Source: Microvirga puerhi (lineage in GTDB: Bacteria > Pseudomonadota > Alphaproteobacteria > Rhizobiales > Beijerinckiaceae). From it: a stretch of 64,000 bases of DNA. The position numbers and the translations under genes were made by a program. Location of the stretch: contig NZ_JAIRBM010000002.1 of the NCBI RefSeq assembly GCF_020089865.1, forward strand, positions 310,001 through 374,000, given 5' to 3'. Shown in pieces: positions 45,376 to 56,639 of the stretch (within the stretch, counting starts at the first letter, position 1; every line of letters starts with the position of its first letter). A model generated the notes under the pieces. The model was given only the letters and a program-made list of their open reading frames with translations, was not told where the DNA came from and did not search any database.

Positions 45376-45903
45376 TCAGATCTGCTTATGGAACACGGTC
45401 GTATCGCAGAACCCACCTTCCGGCCAGAGGGCGTAGTTGGGAATCACGCCGACGCGTTGCCAGCCGAGGCGCGTGTAGAGGCGTTCCGCGTCGCCTCCCG
45501 TCACGGTATCGAGCACGAGCACGGTCTTGCCTGCGGCGCGCGCAGCCTCTTCGGCAGCATGCATGAGCGCCGCGCCGACGCCCCGTTTGCGCGCGTCGCG
45601 GCAGACGAGCATCTTGGCGATGTCGGCCCGATGCGGCTGGTTCTCCGGCTGCTTGAGGATGACCTGCACGGTTCCTACGATGTCATCGTCCTGATCCTTG
45701 GCCACGAGGAGGATGCGCTCGCTCGCCGCCACGCCGTCCGCCACATCCTTCCAGAAAGCATGAGCCCGCTCGACCGTGAGAGGGGCCATGAAGCTGACGG
45801 AGGCGCCGCCTTCGACGCAGTCGGTCAGGACCGCCGACAGGGCTTCGACCTGCGCCTGGGCCTCTTGAGGCGACAGGACTTGCAGAACGATGGGATCACT
45901 CAT
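45376..45903 (-). CDS. GNAT family N-acetyltransferase
   Basis: 175 residues. Acetyl-CoA-dependent N-acetyltransferase with the pyrophosphate loop CRDARKRGVGAAL (motif A, (R/Q)xxGxG/A form) and a C-terminal WQRVGVIPNYA region. Substrate is unknown. It overlaps the regulator gene upstream by four bases (ATGA), so the two are coupled. Confidence 0.9.
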   Translation of the reverse strand: MSDPIVLQVLSPQEAQAQVEALSAVLTDCVEGGASVSFMAPLTVERAHAFWKDVADGVAASERILLVAKDQDDDIVGTVQVILKQPENQPHRADIAKMLVCRDARKRGVGAALMHAAEEAARAAGKTVLVLDTVTGGDAERLYTRLGWQRVGVIPNYALWPEGGFCDTTVFHKQI

Positions 45904-46508
45904 GGCAGCTTCCTCGAAAGGGATCCCGCATGGGAGGGATCGGCCGCGAGCGCCACGAGGTAGCGCGCCGGCCGATCCGTGGGATTGTGAAAGACGTTGG
46001 GTTGATCGATCCGCATGGCCAGACAGTCGCCGGTTCCGAGCCGATAGGTGTCAGGGCCCGTCGTCACGACGATCTCGCCCTCGATGATCCAGATCTGCTG
46101 TCCGATTCCGGCCGTGCGTGGATTGGAATCGTAGGCCACCCGTGCTGCCGGCGGGAGGATGACCTCCGCCAGTTCGAGAGGTGAGGGAAATCCTGGCGGC
46201 GACAATCTGCGGCGACGATATCCGCTGTCGGGATCTTGCCACGTCCGTTGATCATTCCGGCATGCAAGCGGTGAAGCTTCGGGACTTTGCTCGACGGCGA
46301 AGAGCGAGGCGAGGCTCACGCCAAGGCCCCCTGCGAGCCGGTTGAGAATCGCTGCCGTCGGGCTGCTCTTTCCCCGTTCGATCAGCGAGATCATCGACCT
46401 GCTGACACCCGTTCGCTCTGCGAGCGTTTCCAGCGTCATGCCGTGTGCCGAGCGCAGGTTGCGTAGCCGGGATGCAAGGTGAACGTGGATGTCTGCTTCT
46501 GATTCCAT
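45900..46508 (-). CDS. XRE-family regulator with C-terminal cupin domain
   Basis: 202 residues. The N-terminal helix-turn-helix (about 10-65) reads RLRNLRSAHGMTLETLAERTGVSRSMISLIERGKSSPTAAILNRLAGGL, followed by a cupin domain (about 95-190) of the kind that binds small ligands in HipB-like/PuuR-like regulators. I chose the ATG at 46508 because it starts just before the helix-turn-helix; a longer frame from 46583 has no support. It probably regulates itself and the downstream GNAT gene; the ACT gene lies 71 bases upstream on the same strand. Confidence 0.88.
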   Translation of the reverse strand: MESEADIHVHLASRLRNLRSAHGMTLETLAERTGVSRSMISLIERGKSSPTAAILNRLAGGLGVSLASLFAVEQSPEASPLACRNDQRTWQDPDSGYRRRRLSPPGFPSPLELAEVILPPAARVAYDSNPRTAGIGQQIWIIEGEIVVTTGPDTYRLGTGDCLAMRIDQPNVFHNPTDRPARYLVALAADPSHAGSLSRKLP

Positions 46509-46579
46509 TAAATCAGAATAGAAATCCAATATAGTGGAGTCAACGCGAGATAGTGCGAGTGGACGGCCGTTCGACGGGC

Positions 46580-46993
46580 TCAACCATCACGCGGCTCCAG
46601 CCTCGCCTTGGACTGACCGATGACATGATGGCCGGCCTTGGCCAAAGCCGCGATGGCTGGGGCAAGATTATTCGCTTTCACCAGAACGTAGTCGGTGCTG
46701 AAGGTGGATGTTGCGAAGATGCCTATCCCGGCTGCCGCAAGCGGCGAGAGCACAGAGGCCAGGATCCCGGGGACGCTGAAATCGAAGGTCTGCTCGATGC
46801 GCAGACAGCGCCATCCCGGATCGATCTCTGCTCCTTCCGGAGCGTCGTGAGGCCTGCAAACCACCGTCGTTTCCTCCGGCGCCCGGACGACAAGAGCGAA
46901 TGCCGGGGAGGTGTCGACCTTGGCAACGGCACCCGGGGGCAGCCGGCAGACGGCATAGTCATCTTCGAGAAGCGACAGGGTCAGGTTCGGCAT
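46580..46993 (-). CDS. ACT domain protein (ACT_7-like)
   Basis: 137 residues forming an ACT-type fold of the CASTOR/ACT_7 kind. The second half has the pattern FDFSVPGILASVLSPLAAAGIGIFATSTFSTDYVLVK typical of amino-acid-binding ACT domains. It may sense an amino acid, but no ligand is known. Same strand as the XRE and GNAT genes, so it may be part of that operon. Confidence 0.8.
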   Translation of the reverse strand: MPNLTLSLLEDDYAVCRLPPGAVAKVDTSPAFALVVRAPEETTVVCRPHDAPEGAEIDPGWRCLRIEQTFDFSVPGILASVLSPLAAAGIGIFATSTFSTDYVLVKANNLAPAIAALAKAGHHVIGQSKARLEPRDG

Positions 46994-47011
46994 GGAATCC
47001 CTCCTTTCATG

Positions 47012-47041
47012 GAAAAGCCCGCCCCGTTGCCGGGGCGGGCT
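47012..47041 (-). terminator. Intrinsic terminator of livJ
   Basis: A ten-pair stem, AGCCCGCCCC and GGGGCGGGCT, with a six-base loop. On the minus strand it is followed by TTTT just after the livJ stop. Confidence 0.9.
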
Positions 47042-47070
47042 CCTGCCTTCAGCCTTGTGGGCCGAGGCGA

Positions 47071-48198
47071 TTACATGCCGATTTCATTGCCGGAATAGTC
47101 GATCTTGCCGTCGGCGCCCTTCTTCCAGACATACATGACGTAGTCCGGACGGGTGATGTCGCCCTTCTTGGTGAAGGTGAGATCGCCGATCACGGTCTTG
47201 AACGGCTTGCCGGAATGCAGAGCGTCCGCGACCTTCTTGCCGTCGGCGCTGCCAGCCTGCTTCGCTGCCTCAGCCAGGACCTGGGTCGCGGCGTAGGAGT
47301 AGAGGGTGTAGGCCTCGGGGTCGAAGTTCTTGGCCTTGAACTTGGCTACCACGTCCTTGGCGTTCGGGTTCTTGCGCGGGTCGGGCGAGAAGGTCATCAG
47401 AGTGCCTTCGGCGCCGGGGCCGGCGATCGAGGTGAACTCGGCCGACACGATGCCGTCACCCGACATGAGCGGGGCATTGAGGCCCTGATCGCGCATCTGG
47501 CGAATGATCAGGCCGGCTTCCGTGTGGAGACCGCCGAAATAGACCACGTCGACACCAGCCTGCTTCAGCTTCGACACGAGCGCGGAATAGTCCTTTTCGC
47601 CCGGGTTGATGCCTTCGTAGATCACTTCCTTGAGGCCCTTGGCGTTCATGGCCTTCTGGGTCTCGTCGGCCAGGCCTTTGCCGTAAGGAGTCTTGTCGTG
47701 GACGACGGCGACCTTCTTGCCCTTGAACTTGTCGGCCAAGTAGCTGCCCGCGACGAGGCCCTGCTGATCGTCGCGACCGCAGGTGCGGAACGTGTTCCAC
47801 ATGCCGCGCTCGGTATATTGCGGGTTGGTCGAGGCGGGCGAGACCTGGACGATGCCGGCTTCCTCATAGACCTGCGAGGCCGGAATCGACACGCCGGAGT
47901 TGAAGTGACCGACAACCCACTTCACACCTTCGGCCGCGAACTTGTTCGCCACGGACACGCCTTGCTTCGGGTCGGACACGTCGTCGCCGACGACGAGCTG
48001 CAGCTTCTGGCCATTGATGCCGCCGGCTGCGTTGATGTCTTCGACCGCCTGTTCGACGCCGTTCTTGAGCTGCGCGCCGAAAGCAGCGTTCGGGCCCGTG
48101 ATGGGACCGGCAACGCCGATCTTGATCTGCGCGTTGGCAGCGCCGGAGAAGGCGAGGCCAAGACCGAGCGCAACGCCGGTCAACAGCAATTTCTTCAT
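47071..48198 (-). CDS. livJ: Branched-chain amino acid ABC transporter substrate-binding protein
   Basis: 375 residues with a Sec signal peptide (about 1-23, cleavage after NAQ). It is a type I periplasmic binding protein with IKIGVAGPITGPNAAFG at the mature start and the VGHFNSGVSIPASQVYEEAG and SPASTNPQYTERG ligand-cleft segments that mark the Leu/Ile/Val group. Transcribed last in the order livH-livM-livG-livF-DUF6867-livJ, after a 125-base gap and before a terminator. Confidence 0.95.
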   Translation of the reverse strand: MKKLLLTGVALGLGLAFSGAANAQIKIGVAGPITGPNAAFGAQLKNGVEQAVEDINAAGGINGQKLQLVVGDDVSDPKQGVSVANKFAAEGVKWVVGHFNSGVSIPASQVYEEAGIVQVSPASTNPQYTERGMWNTFRTCGRDDQQGLVAGSYLADKFKGKKVAVVHDKTPYGKGLADETQKAMNAKGLKEVIYEGINPGEKDYSALVSKLKQAGVDVVYFGGLHTEAGLIIRQMRDQGLNAPLMSGDGIVSAEFTSIAGPGAEGTLMTFSPDPRKNPNAKDVVAKFKAKNFDPEAYTLYSYAATQVLAEAAKQAGSADGKKVADALHSGKPFKTVIGDLTFTKKGDITRPDYVMYVWKKGADGKIDYSGNEIGM

Positions 48199-48323
48199 GA
48201 GGTCACTCCTCTGGGTGGTTTTGTAGGCCCCCTTCCTGGGGCCGGTTCAGCAGGCTTGGCACCCGCCGTCCGCGTGACATCATGACTCTTTTTGAGCGGA
48301 AGTCACGCTGGAATTTCTGACGC

Positions 48324-48685
48324 TTAGCCGTTGGTATGAGACGCTTTTGGCCTCCAGCCGAAGGGTCCCGTCCGCTCGTAGAGCCAGCGGTACTGGGTCG
48401 TCATCTGACGAGCCCGATTATATTGGAAACCGAGTGCTCCGATGATCAAGACCACGATGGCGTCGATCGCATAATAGTGAATCGACAGCAGGGTCCCGCC
48501 GAACAGGGCGAAGTGGATGAAGCGTACCGCTGCAGCCAAGATCAGGAGATAAACCAGGAGCTGCCAGAACGGCCGCCACGTGACGGCAATCGCCCGGCCG
48601 GTCATCCAGGCGGCTGAGCCTCCCAGGACCACGGTCACGAAAAGGAAGAGCCAGATGGAGGATTCTTCGTAAAGGATGCCCTGCA

Positions 48686-48686
<1 letters not shown>
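48324..48686 (-). CDS. Small membrane protein in liv operon (DUF6867-like)
   Basis: 120 residues with three predicted transmembrane helices (about 10-30, 40-62, 70-92) and a basic C-terminal tail ending in WLYERTGPFGWRPKA. Its start overlaps the livF stop by one base (TGATG), so it is translationally coupled to the transporter. Small proteins of this type occur at this place in liv operons of this order. Function is unknown; a role in transporter assembly is a guess from position. Confidence 0.65.
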
Positions 48687-49455
<769 letters not shown>

Positions 49456-49459
<4 letters not shown>

Positions 49460-50298
49460 GCGCCGATCTCCGCTTCGACTTTCTCGACTTCCTCGTCGGC
49501 GACGCCCAGATAGGCGGCGATGACGCGGGGATCGTTCTTGACCTCGGCCGGAGTCCCGTCCGCGATCTTGGTGCCATAGTCGAGCACCACCACATGGTCC
49601 GAGATCTCCATGACGACCGACATGTCGTGCTCGATCAGCAGGATCGACGTGCCGTGATCCTTGCGGATCGACAGGAGGAGTTCGTTGAGCTCGAGGGATT
49701 CGCGCGGATTCAGGCCTGCTGCCGGCTCATCGAGGCAGAGCAGGAGGGGATCCGTACACATGGCACGGGCGATCTCGAGACGGCGTTGGTCACCATACGG
49801 AAGATCGCCGGCTGGATCGTCTGCCCGATGAATGAGGCGGGTTTTCTCGAGCCACGCGCGGGCGCGCTCGATCGCCTCCTTCTCCGCCTTCCGGTAGCCG
49901 CCGATGCCCAGCACGCCGAGGAAGGTAAAGCCGGAGGAGATCATGAGGGGGTTGTGCTGCGCCACCAGCAGGTTTTCGAGCACGGTCATGCCGGAAAACA
50001 GGCGGATGTTCTGGAACGTGCGGGCGACCCTGCCTTTCCAGTTGATGTTGTGGCCCGGCAGGCGCTCGAGGAGCAGTTCGCTGCCGTCAGGCTTGCGCAG
50101 GGCGACCATGCCCTCGGTCGGCTTGTAGAAGCCGGTGATGCAGTTGAACACGGTGGTCTTGCCAGCGCCGTTCGGGCCGATCAGTGCCGTGATGTCCCCG
50201 CGGCCGGCCTGGAACGACAGATCGTTGATCGCCACCAGGCCGCCGAAGCGCATCGTCAGATGCTGGACGTTGAGAAGAGGATCCTGAAGCCAGCGCAT
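49456..50298 (-). CDS. livG: Branched-chain amino acid ABC transporter ATPase LivG
   Basis: 280 residues. Second ATPase, longer than LivF, as is usual. Walker A GPNGAGKTT, Q-loop FQNIRLF, signature region LPYGDQRRLEIARAM, Walker B LLCLDEPAAGLNP and switch His in LIEHDM. I chose the ATG at 50298, which begins RWLQDPLLNVQHL and overlaps the livM stop by one base (TAATG); an open frame continues upstream to 51243, but there it runs through livM in another register. Confidence 0.96.
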
Positions 50299-51713
50299 TA
50301 GCCGTGTCCTTCCTTCACGAAAGAGCCCGAGATCGCTTTGCGCTCCTTCAGGACGACTGAAGGTTCGCGTTCCGAAATCAGACCGCGCGGGCGCCAGACC
50401 ATCATGGCGACCATACCCATGCCGAAGATCAGCAGACGGTATTCGTTGGGATCGAAGCTTTCGCCGAAGACGGCTTTCAGGAAATCGAGGTTGCGCAGCA
50501 TCTCGGGGCCGCCGACGAGAACGACGGCCGCGATGGCAACACCGATCTGAGAGCCCATGCCGCCCATCACCACGATCGCCAGGATGATCGCCGATTCCAG
50601 GAAGTTGAAGCTTTCCGGAGAGACGAAGCCCTGGCGGACCGCGAAGAACGATCCCGCGAAGCCGCCGAACATGGCGCCGATGGCGAAGGCCGTCAGCTTG
50701 GTGTTCGTCGTGTTGATGCCGAGCGACCGGCAGGCGATCTCGTCCTCGCGCAGGGCTTCCCAGGCGCGGCCGATGGGCAGCCGGCGCAGACGCATGGTCA
50801 CGAAATTGGTGAGCAGCGCCAGGGCGAGGATGAGATAGTACAGGAAGATCATCCTGTGCATACCGTTGAACTCGAGCCCGAAGGTGTTTGCGAACCCGCC
50901 TTCGTCCGCCGTGAACGGCAGGCCGAAGAAAGTGGCGCGGGGAATCGACGAGATGCCGGCGCCGCCGTTGGTCAGATCGGTCCAGTTGATCAGAACCATG
51001 CGGACGATCTCGCCGAAGGCCAGGGTCACGATGGCGAGATAGTCGCCGCGCAGGCGTAGGACCGGAAAGCCGAGGATCATGCCCCAGAAGGCGGCAAGGA
51101 TGCCGGCGAGTGGGAGGCAGATCCAGAAGGACAGGCCGAAGGTGGTCGAGAGCAGGGCGTAGGAATAGGCGCCGACCGCGTAGAAGGCGACGTATCCCAA
51201 ATCGAGCAGGCCGGCGAGGCCCACCACGATGTTCAGGCCCCATCCCAGCATGACGTAGGTGAGGATGAGGATCCCGAGATCGACCCAGTAGCGCGACTCG
51301 TTGAGACCGCCCTGGACCACGTAGACCAGCAACGGAAAGGCGAGAGCGATGCCGAGGAAGAAGGGGATCGCGAAGCGCGACACTCTCTGGTAGGCGCTGG
51401 GCTCCGCGTGTACGGGCTCCGTCGCCTGATGGGGATCAGGAAGCGCCTGCCGGGCTGCCCGGGTCGCCATGAAGGCGTGCTGGAGCAGGCGTAGGCCGAA
51501 GATGATCGCACACATGATGGCGACCAGGCCCCAGCGTGGGGTCAGGAAGAGCTGAGCCCCGTTCTGGTCCGTCTTGTAGGCCAGGATCGGGATCGAGAGG
51601 CCGAGCATGATGAGGGCCGCGATGAAGGAATCCTTCAGAGCTGCCCTGAGGTCGAAGCGGCTGGGAACCGCCGATTGTTCGGCCGAGGTGGATGCGATGG
51701 GAGGAGCGTTCAT
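50298..51713 (-). CDS. livM: Branched-chain amino acid ABC transporter permease LivM
   Basis: 471 residues. Inner-membrane permease with eight to ten helices. [16 protein letters not shown] and the cytoplasmic coupling segment [22 protein letters not shown] are typical. The N-terminal ~150 residues, including extra helices, make it longer than many LivM proteins. Lies 12 bases after the livH stop. Confidence 0.95.
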   Translation of the reverse strand: MNAPPIASTSAEQSAVPSRFDLRAALKDSFIAALIMLGLSIPILAYKTDQNGAQLFLTPRWGLVAIMCAIIFGLRLLQHAFMATRAARQALPDPHQATEPVHAEPSAYQRVSRFAIPFFLGIALAFPLLVYVVQGGLNESRYWVDLGILILTYVMLGWGLNIVVGLAGLLDLGYVAFYAVGAYSYALLSTTFGLSFWICLPLAGILAAFWGMILGFPVLRLRGDYLAIVTLAFGEIVRMVLINWTDLTNGGAGISSIPRATFFGLPFTADEGGFANTFGLEFNGMHRMIFLYYLILALALLTNFVTMRLRRLPIGRAWEALREDEIACRSLGINTTNTKLTAFAIGAMFGGFAGSFFAVRQGFVSPESFNFLESAIILAIVVMGGMGSQIGVAIAAVVLVGGPEMLRNLDFLKAVFGESFDPNEYRLLIFGMGMVAMMVWRPRGLISEREPSVVLKERKAISGSFVKEGHG

Positions 51714-51725
51714 AGGCGAGGCTCC

Positions 51726-52646
<921 letters not shown>

Positions 52647-52937
52647 GTCCTACCCTTGCCCCTCTGGATGGGGTCGTTCTTAGAGCTGTCCCAGCAAAGC
52701 ACGACGCCGGAGCGGGGCCAAGCGGGACATAAGGTGGAGGGGTCTCTAGCAAACCGCATCACCTTCGACAACATTCTGTTACATTTCCTATCAGTCACCT
52801 TGATGAAAGAATGTACTACCGGCTTAAAGGTGCGTCATTCGGAAATGGCCGCTTCCAAAAGCTTTGGATCGCAACCATATGCCGTTTATGGGCTTGTGCT
52901 TGGCGCAAAAGGGTGGAAGAGGCTTCTCCGAAATCAG

Positions 52938-53465
52938 ATGTTGAAGACTCACTCCAACCCCGATCCCATGCATCCCGGCGAGAACGCCATCGACCCCATC
53001 CTCTTCCGGGAGGGCATGAGTCGGGTCGTGGCTGCGGTTCACGTGGTGACGACCGACGGACCCGCGGGGCGCGCCGGCTTTACGGCGACCGCCGTCACGC
53101 CGGTCACGGACGATCCCGCTTCGCTGCTGGTCTGCGTCAACGCCGCCGGCCGTACGGCACAGTCGCTGATCGCGAACGGGGTCTTCTGCGTCAACACCTT
53201 GAAGGCAGATGACGTAGCGATAGCTGACGCCTTCGCGGGGCGGGCGAATCTTCAGGGGCTAGACCGGTTCACGGTCGGCCAATGGGATGTGCTCGAGACC
53301 GGAGCGCCGCTTCTCGCTTCAAGCCTCGCGGCTTTCGACTGTCGCCTCTCCGATGCCCGTCTTGTCGCAACGCATTACGTGATCATCGGTCGGATCATTG
53401 CCGTCCGGCTTGGCGAGGCAAAGCCGGCTCTGGTCTACAAGGACAGGCTCTATCACGAGATCTGA
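52938..53465 (+). CDS. Flavin reductase domain protein (RutF/HpaC-like)
   Basis: 175 residues. NAD(P)H:flavin oxidoreductase of the flavin-reductase-like split-barrel family, which supply reduced flavin to two-component monooxygenases. Motifs: MSRVVAAVHVVTTDG, GFTATAVTPVTDDPASLLVCVN (flavin site), FCVNTL and the C-terminal HYVIIGRI. No monooxygenase gene lies next to it. Start choice is uncertain between ATGs at 52938 and 52968; neither has a good ribosome site. The open frame continues far upstream, but those residues are antisense to livH and livM. Confidence 0.85.
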   Translation: MLKTHSNPDPMHPGENAIDPILFREGMSRVVAAVHVVTTDGPAGRAGFTATAVTPVTDDPASLLVCVNAAGRTAQSLIANGVFCVNTLKADDVAIADAFAGRANLQGLDRFTVGQWDVLETGAPLLASSLAAFDCRLSDARLVATHYVIIGRIIAVRLGEAKPALVYKDRLYHEI

Positions 53466-53469
53466 CGTC

Positions 53470-54321
53470 TCAGTCCCGATGGCGCGGCCCTTGCGGCGCG
53501 TAGGAACTCCAGCCGGTCAACTGAATGAACCCGTCCCGGGCGGCAATCACCAGATGTTGTCGGTGCCGATGGACGAGTGTTCCCGGCTTATGGCCGTGGG
53601 CCTCCCGCCAGCCGCTGCCTTCCCACACATAGATGAAGCGGGAATTGATCTGAGCGAAGGTTTCGATCGATCCGAAGGCACGCATCGTGCGCAGGATCTC
53701 GTCCACAGAACGATTCCAGTCGAGGGTCCGCTGGATCTGGGACATGCGCGGCCAGTAGCTCCCCGGTCCCTGCGGCTGTGCCTCCTTCCAGAGCTGCGGC
53801 AGGTCGCCCGCAAGGCGGTAGGCGAGGCGCTTGGCGGACATTTGGCACTTGGCCAAGAGGCGATCATGGTTCTCGTCCGGATCGAGGCGGAACAGGTCTT
53901 GCGCGACGATGGGTCCTGTGTCGAAGGAGGGCCTCAGGGCATGAGCCGTGACGCCCCATTCAGGCACCCCATCGAGAATGGCTTGGAACAACGGATAGGG
54001 ACCGCGCCCCTCGGGAAGCGGCGACGGATGGAAGTTCACGGCGTAGGGGAGGTGTGTTTCCCAGCCCCTGATGAGCCAGGGATACCCGGCCACGATCAGG
54101 GCATCGCACCGTAGCGCCTTCAGCTGCGCGAAATCTGCCGGAACGAGTCGCGAGAACTGCACCGGCACCTTGAGCGAGCGGGCCCGCGCTACCGTCATGT
54201 CATTGAAGTCGTAGATGCCGTCGCAGGGGCGGCTGAAGAGCTTGAGCGGCTCCCAACCCTTGTTCAGGAAGGTTTCGAAAACGTCGCCTAGGAAATCGAT
54301 GCCGGCGAAGGCGAAACGCAT
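53470..54321 (-). CDS. Formyltransferase family protein (Fmt/ArnA-like fold)
   Basis: 283 residues. The pattern of 10-formyltetrahydrofolate-dependent formyltransferases is present: IVAGYPWLI, NFHPSPLPEGRGPYPLFQAILDG, WGVTAHALRPSFDTGPIVAQ (the Asn, His and Asp of the active site). It lacks obvious methionyl-tRNA specificity features and is shorter than Fmt, so it may modify a sugar or other amine. The end is five bases from the convergent flavin reductase gene. I do not know the substrate. Confidence 0.82.
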   Translation of the reverse strand: MRFAFAGIDFLGDVFETFLNKGWEPLKLFSRPCDGIYDFNDMTVARARSLKVPVQFSRLVPADFAQLKALRCDALIVAGYPWLIRGWETHLPYAVNFHPSPLPEGRGPYPLFQAILDGVPEWGVTAHALRPSFDTGPIVAQDLFRLDPDENHDRLLAKCQMSAKRLAYRLAGDLPQLWKEAQPQGPGSYWPRMSQIQRTLDWNRSVDEILRTMRAFGSIETFAQINSRFIYVWEGSGWREAHGHKPGTLVHRHRQHLVIAARDGFIQLTGWSSYAPQGPRHRD

Positions 54322-54527
54322 ATTCTGCTCAAACTCTCAAGGGGACGGAAAGCAGGAGAGGACGTGCTGCGGAAAGCTGGATTGAACGCTGCCCGATCAG
54401 GTTGACCCGCGTCAAGAACGACCGTTCCAACCAGAGCGAAAATTCGACGCCAGGTTCGGAAGAGAATGCGGCCGGGCGGCCTTGTCTTCGAAACCGCCGT
54501 TGCGATGATCCGGAACCGATCCCTCGG

Positions 54528-55982
54528 TTAAGGTGTGGGCGCATCGCCATCGGCCGCGGCGGTCAGCAGGCGACGGGGCCCGCCTTTGATGAACTTTCGG
54601 AAGGTCGCGTTGTTGCGCAATGCGATTTCCCCTGTCTCGATGACGGTTTCCAGGGTGGGGCGATCCAGCTTGAAGCGGGTGGGCACGGCATCCATGGTCT
54701 TGCGCAGCTCCGGCCCGGCATCCTCCGAGGAGACGCGGCCGACGGTGAAGACCACATCGCCGCATCGCCAGCCATCGAGTGTGCCGCGGAGCTTCAGGAC
54801 CTCATCACTGGAGAGTGAGCACCGCCAGCGGCGGAGATCGTTCTGCCAACCGTTCATGATCGTCGTGAAGTAGTCGTATCCCTTGTAGACGCCGGAATCG
54901 ATCGCGACGTCGGTCACGATGCCGGCGAGCTCCATGCCGGACGGCGAGGCCAGATGCTCCGGCCAGTTGCCGGCCGGCCCACGGCCCGCATCGATCACCA
55001 GGAACAGGAAGCGTTTCACCCGCACGGCCTGCTCGGCCGTCATGGGCATGTAGGGACGGTCTCGGTTGGTCCGGGCGATAGCTAGGGAGTGGATGCCGAA
55101 ATTGTCCGTGAGGCCGCCGTCGAGGAGCTTCACATAGCGGAATTTCTCGGGATCCTTGCGATAACGCACGAGAGCCGCCGCGCTGGCCTTCAGGGTCGCC
55201 GGCGCCGTCGGATCCGTCGCGCCGCGCTGATAGAATTGCGGAACGTGACCGCCGCAGGACGAGCCGAAATTCTCGACATTGAGTGGGACGAATAGGCCGG
55301 GCACAGCTGCCGAGGAGGAAACCGCCTCGGACAGGCGGACCTTGCTCAGGTCGCTGCAGAGCGAGCTGAAGGTAATCGGCTCGAAGACGAAGGGCACGCG
55401 GCTATAGATGTCGGAAGCTGCAATCCAGACGAGCGGACGCTTGCGGGCAAAGAGATCCGCGTAAGTGGCTCCGTCGAACAGATTGTCGTCGAGCCACTTC
55501 GGGAATTTGGAGCGATCGTTGACGCCGCCGTCGCTGACGATCTTCAACACATTGCCGAGGGAGACGTCCGTGTCGAAGCCCTGCTCGGCATCCTGCTCCA
55601 GGAAGCGGGATCGGAAGGTCGGGAGGCCGTCCCGTCCGCGGAGGCCGAAATAGGCCGCGGTCACGGAGCCGCCGGACACGCCCGAGACCAGATCGACCAT
55701 GTCGGTCATCCGTTCCGGGCCGCGGTCGGTCGTCACCTGATAGCGGTCGAGTTCGTTGAGGACGCCATAGGAGAAGGCGGAGGCGCGCATGCCGCCGCCG
55801 GAAAATGCGACGCCGACGACCGTCGATCCGAACTGATCCGGTCCGAGCGGCCATCCTTCCTGATCCGCCACATTGGCGATCGGGCCGTTGATCGGCGTGT
55901 TGAGAACGCCCCCGGCGCAGGCGGACACTGCCATCGCCAGAGCGCCCGCTGTGAGCCAGCGCCGCCACAATCTCCGGTTCAT
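54528..55982 (-). CDS. Patatin-like phospholipase lipoprotein
   Basis: 484 residues. A lipoprotein signal peptide ends in a VSAC lipobox (Cys22). The patatin catalytic parts are all visible: oxyanion loop SGGGMRAS, nucleophile elbow GVSGGS (Ser about 115) and the catalytic Asp in LLDGGLTDNFG. These act on phospholipid or acyl-ester bonds at the cell envelope. I chose the ATG at 55982, where the signal peptide begins; an in-frame ATG at 56030 would add 16 unlikely residues. Confidence 0.88.
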   Translation of the reverse strand: MNRRLWRRWLTAGALAMAVSACAGGVLNTPINGPIANVADQEGWPLGPDQFGSTVVGVAFSGGGMRASAFSYGVLNELDRYQVTTDRGPERMTDMVDLVSGVSGGSVTAAYFGLRGRDGLPTFRSRFLEQDAEQGFDTDVSLGNVLKIVSDGGVNDRSKFPKWLDDNLFDGATYADLFARKRPLVWIAASDIYSRVPFVFEPITFSSLCSDLSKVRLSEAVSSSAAVPGLFVPLNVENFGSSCGGHVPQFYQRGATDPTAPATLKASAAALVRYRKDPEKFRYVKLLDGGLTDNFGIHSLAIARTNRDRPYMPMTAEQAVRVKRFLFLVIDAGRGPAGNWPEHLASPSGMELAGIVTDVAIDSGVYKGYDYFTTIMNGWQNDLRRWRCSLSSDEVLKLRGTLDGWRCGDVVFTVGRVSSEDAGPELRKTMDAVPTRFKLDRPTLETVIETGEIALRNNATFRKFIKGGPRRLLTAAADGDAPTP

Positions 55983-56235
55983 CGTCTTGCCCCCGCAGCC
56001 GCTTGCGCAACGGAATACGATGACAGGCAAGAAGTCTCAATAGCGACGCTCTGTCCTGGGCACAAAGCCGGCCCGGGCCTGTGAACAATGTTGACTTATG
56101 GTCAATTCGCGTCCGCGCCTTTGTTGCTGCAAGATCGACGGAACTCCCAAGCTCGCCTGTGCTTTAGATCGTCAGGCCGTTGCTGCGTGGGTTGTACAGT
56201 GAGCCGATCGTGGGATGGCCTTGTAAGGAGTTCCC

Positions 56236-56505
56236 ATGGTCTCGAAGGATTTCATCCGTCAGCTCGAAGGTTATGGCCTCACCACAGCCAGCATCCTCTA
56301 TCGCATGCCCGACCATCCCCACCTCCTGCAGACCTATGTCTGGCAGGAATACGATCTGGCTCCCCGTTTCCCGGTCCTGCTCGCATTCCTGGATTTCTGG
56401 CAGAAGGAGTTGGCGGGGCCCTTGCATTCGGTGACCGTGAGCCATGCCCGGCTGATCCGGCCGGCGGAATTTCGGGCCGTGGACGGAGAAATCAATCTGC
56501 ACTGA
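56236..56505 (+). CDS. usg: Usg family protein
   Basis: 89 residues, identical in style to Usg proteins of alphaproteobacteria, often found near tryptophan genes. The chain begins MVSKDFIRQLEGYGLTTA and has SILYRMPDHPHLLQTYVWQEYDLAP near the middle. Function is unknown. TAAGGAG stands nine bases before the ATG at 56236. No trp gene lies beside it here. Confidence 0.9.
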   Translation: MVSKDFIRQLEGYGLTTASILYRMPDHPHLLQTYVWQEYDLAPRFPVLLAFLDFWQKELAGPLHSVTVSHARLIRPAEFRAVDGEINLH

Positions 56506-56639
56506 ATAGGGACGCTGGGGCGGGCCATCTGGCATCTACTCGGGCACTTTGCCCCATCATCGGATTGCGCCCCTTGGCCGCCGGGGCCATCTCAGGTAGA
56601 GAGGCGTCTCTTAAGCATCCTCGAACTTGCCGAGGCTTC

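Noticed and set aside
46509-46560. AT-rich stretch before the XRE regulator as leaderless promoter or operator
   Set aside because: Repeats there are imperfect and no clear palindrome or -10 could be fixed.
56088-56639. In-frame extension upstream of the ExoD-like gene
   Set aside because: It covers the usg gene in another frame and has no similarity to ExoD; a TTG at 56640 with a ribosome site is more likely.
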